Part shown: piece by piece, positions 62,615-64,000 of the stretch
Layout of the letters: each line of letters starts with the position of its first letter
Position numbering within the stretch: the stretch's first letter is position 1
Assembly: GCA_051747965.1 (NCBI GenBank)
Contig: JBNJGS010000003.1
Coordinates: 11,974-75,973, forward strand
From: JAQIBY01 sp051747965
GTDB taxonomy: Bacteria; Bacteroidota; Bacteroidia; Bacteroidales; ML635J-15
Reading direction: 5' to 3'
Length of the DNA stretch: 64,000 nt
Program-made: the position numbers and the translations under genes
Notes under the pieces: model-generated
Databases searched by the model: none
Told to the model about the DNA's origin: nothing
What the model saw: the letters and a program-made list of their open reading frames with translations, nothing else

Positions 62615-63340
62615 ATGCAAACAGGCAATCGAAATTTTAAATGGCTGGTACCCTCGGGTATTACACTGCTCAACTGGGTAGCCGGCGTATTTGCCATTGT
62701 AACTGCAAGCCGCGGAATGGTGCTGGAATCGGCCTTGTTTATTCTTGCGGCTGCTTTGTTTGATTTTTTCGACGGCATGGTTGCCCGCCTGATGGATGCC
62801 CAATCGAAAGTGGGCGCCGAGCTGGACTCCCTGGCTGACGCTCTGAGTTTTGGTCTGGCACCCTCCTTCCTTTTGTATACCATTTTGCTGGATCGCAATG
62901 CTGATGTGTGGTTGCTGTTTCTGGTGTTTTTGCCGGCAGCCGCTGCCGTGCTTCGACTTGCCCTGTATAATGCCAACCATCTGGATGAACAGCACTTTAC
63001 AGGTCTGGCTGTACCGGCTTCTGCCCTGTTTTTCAGTGGCATTGTGCTTAGCCTGGCTCTAACAGACCTTCCCTGGCTGCACCGTATAGCAGCCCATCCG
63101 GCTTTTTGGGCAGGCATTGTTATTTTTAACGGAATCATGATGCTCATGCCAATCCGTATGTTCTCCCTGAAGTTTAAACAATTAAGCTGGGCAGGTAATG
63201 AAATCACATGGATTTTCCTGATAATTTCCGCGGTTCTGCTTGCTGTTTTTCAGATTATAGCATTACCTTTGGTCATTATTTTGTATATCATCATGTCGCT
63301 GATATTTCATGTTATCAGCCTCAGAAACAAAGATTTATAA
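62615..63340 (+). CDS. pssA: CDP-diacylglycerol-serine O-phosphatidyltransferase
   Basis: 241 residues with about seven membrane helices. The CDP-alcohol phosphotransferase signature D-G-x2-A-R-x8-G-x3-D-x3-D is complete within DFFDGMVARLMDAQ and SKVGAELDSLADAL (residues about 50-82). It forms phosphatidylserine from CDP-diacylglycerol and serine at the inner membrane, the substrate of psd at 25127. It runs into purS with a 2-base gap. Confidence 0.95.
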   Translation: MQTGNRNFKWLVPSGITLLNWVAGVFAIVTASRGMVLESALFILAAALFDFFDGMVARLMDAQSKVGAELDSLADALSFGLAPSFLLYTILLDRNADVWLLFLVFLPAAAAVLRLALYNANHLDEQHFTGLAVPASALFFSGIVLSLALTDLPWLHRIAAHPAFWAGIVIFNGIMMLMPIRMFSLKFKQLSWAGNEITWIFLIISAVLLAVFQIIALPLVIILYIIMSLIFHVISLRNKDL

Positions 63341-63342
63341 CT

Positions 63343-63594
63343 ATGAAATTTATTGCTGAAATCAATGTTATGCCGCAAAAGGCGCTGCTTGACCCCCAGG
63401 GAAAAGCCGTTAACAACCTGATGCACAATATGGGATTTAAAACCGTTGAAAATTTGCGCATCGGAAAACACATCAGTTTTGAAATTGAGGCCAAAACCGA
63501 GAAAGAAGCATCTTCCAAAGTTGAAGAAACATGCAAAAAAGTGCTCACCAACCCGGTAATGGAATCATTTGAATTCAGCCTGAAAAAAATATGA
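63343..63594 (+). CDS. purS: Phosphoribosylformylglycinamidine synthase subunit PurS
   Basis: 83 residues from the ATG at 63343, two bases past pssA; the start KFIAEINVMPQKALLDPQGKAV is the standard PurS beginning, and HNMGFKTVENLRIGKHISFEIEA completes the fold. PurS bridges PurL and PurQ in the fourth step of purine synthesis. purL and purQ are not in the window, so the small subunit is encoded apart from its partners and with a lipid gene. Confidence 0.93.
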   Translation: MKFIAEINVMPQKALLDPQGKAVNNLMHNMGFKTVENLRIGKHISFEIEAKTEKEASSKVEETCKKVLTNPVMESFEFSLKKI

Positions 63595-63717
63595 AGGATT
63601 AACGCAACTGCATAAACAGCCGGGTTTTGCCGCAAATTTGTCATGGTTTGATACGTGGGATTTGCCGTTTGCAGCAGAACACGGACTGAAGCCACCTGTA
63701 AAATACACAGGTGAAAG

Positions 63718-63751
63718 AAAGAACCACCCCAAGCATCTGAGGTGGTTCTTT
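63718..63751. terminator. Bidirectional terminator
   Basis: A perfect 11-base inverted repeat AAAGAACCACC / GGTGGTTCTTT with a 12-base loop. It lies 124 bases past purS on the plus strand and 34 bases past the stop of the coding-like fragment on the minus strand. Confidence 0.75.
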
Positions 63752-63784
63752 GTATTTTTGGTTTGTATTGCCAACCAAATAAAA

Positions 63785-63898
63785 TCATTCCACAATCACA
63801 TTCACGCTGCTGATTACGAGATTGTTTCCAGAATAATCGTGTGATGTCAGTTTTTTTGGATTTGTATCTTCTTTCTTATTGTTTCTGTGTCGGTATAG
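63785..63898 (-). pseudogene. Possible 3' remnant of a coding sequence
   Basis: A 37-codon minus-strand frame, bounded upstream by a stop at 63899-63901, reads EDTNPKKLTSHDYSGNN then LVISSVNVIVE and stop. It looks like the end of a secreted beta-rich protein (YSGN motif) and sits 34 bases before a terminator, the usual spacing for a gene end here. It has no start codon and no upstream continuation in frame. It could be chance; confidence is low. Confidence 0.3.
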
Positions 63899-63931
63899 TT
63901 ATGTTCTGTTTTTGTGTTTAGCCATTACCGT

Positions 63932-64000
63932 TTATGATTTAATAAACTTTTTCGAAATGACCCCTTCTGTTGTTTTTATTTGAAGTATATACATGCCTGG
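63932..64000 (-). CDS. 3' end of a type IX secretion (type A tail) cargo protein
   Basis: Only the last 22 residues lie in the window, read from the right edge to a TAA at 63932-63934. They read PGMYILQIKTTEGVISKKF followed by IKS, the characteristic end of the T9SS type A C-terminal sorting domain (G-x-Y-x-L-x-I, then a basic closing strand). The protein is therefore exported by the type IX system; the domain carrying its function is outside the window. Confidence 0.8.
   Translation of the reverse strand, partial: PGMYILQIKTTEGVISKKFIKS

Larger units (their letters stand above)
63595..63931. other. Intergenic stretch with terminator and possible gene remnant
   Basis: 337 bases between converging purS and a type IX cargo gene. 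It contains the hairpin at 63718-63751 and a short minus-strand coding-like fragment at 63785-63898. Short open frames on the plus strand here have no recognisable features and are not called. Confidence 0.5.

Noticed and set aside
1..64000. tRNA, rRNA, insertion sequence, prophage or defence genes
   Set aside because: The intergenic gaps are short and show no cloverleaf arms or terminal inverted repeats, and no transposase, integrase or known defence domain was recognised in any frame.

Overview
The window is a gene-dense chromosomal segment from a member of the Bacteroidota, probably a Bacteroidales or Marinilabiliales-like lineage. The order is an inference; the phylum is well supported. 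Evidence seen directly: a TonB-dependent receptor with a carboxypeptidase-like N-terminal extension, a large SprB/PKD adhesin ending in a gliding-type (type B) type IX secretion tail, a second protein ending in a type A secretion tail at the right edge, a GldB-like protein, a DUF5686 outer-membrane protein, a cysteine-poor TraR/DksA protein, and many -7 boxes of the Bacteroidota form TAnnTTTG. I found no rRNA, tRNA, CRISPR, insertion sequence or prophage. The segment reads as core genome plus envelope genes rather than a mobile island.

Layout. 1-7.1 kb (minus): TonB receptor (its C-terminus lies outside the window), then a two-gene operon of a small secreted protein and the 1432-residue adhesin. 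7.2-11.7 kb (minus): ileS, a dksA-like gene and lspA. 12-13.5 kb (plus): ECF sigma factor and a membrane anti-sigma-like protein, ending at a bidirectional terminator shared with gyrB. 13.5-20.5 kb (minus): gyrB, then a coupled pair of a giant TPR protein and an outer-membrane barrel. 20.7-25 kb: ftsE, GT4 glycosyltransferase, murB and a C69 peptidase. 25-28.3 kb (minus): rplY-pth-psd, and prs. 28.3-33.6 kb (minus): an overlapping operon of a CAP/OmpA-like fusion, a TlpA-like thioredoxin, a metallophosphoesterase and engB. 33.7-38.8 kb: hslR-DUF4924, gldB-like, a beta-barrel protein, nadE and a small lipoprotein. 38.9-48 kb: MacB-like permease, mgtE/rsmA, two UPF0104 flippase-like proteins with a GNAT enzyme and a GT2, and recQ. 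48-55 kb: kdsD-DUF5686, SDR, DUF1338 and a secreted NUC1 nuclease. 55-58.5 kb: sigma-54 activator-lptE-TPR-secG. 58.6-64 kb: SDR-VOC, a nucleoside hydrolase with an FmdE-like domain, a cysteine-less rhodanese, pssA-purS, and the 3' end of a type IX cargo gene.

How it fits together. Much of the window builds the envelope: LPS (kdsD, lptE, glycosyltransferases), peptidoglycan (murB), phosphatidylethanolamine (pssA and psd, both present), lipoprotein maturation (lspA), secretion (secG) and outer-membrane proteins. The rest is information processing (ileS, gyrB, recQ, rsmA, pth, rplY, engB, hslR) and nucleotide or cofactor synthesis (prs, purS, nadE).

No single cassette looks like an unmistakable new defence or biosynthetic system. 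The items most worth following are the secreted nucleoside hydrolase/FmdE fusion, the CAP/OmpA fusion in a redox operon, the rhodanese that lost its active cysteine but carries a four-cysteine tail, the swapped GIHH active-site signature of IleS, and the unassigned N-terminal 530 residues of the SprB adhesin.
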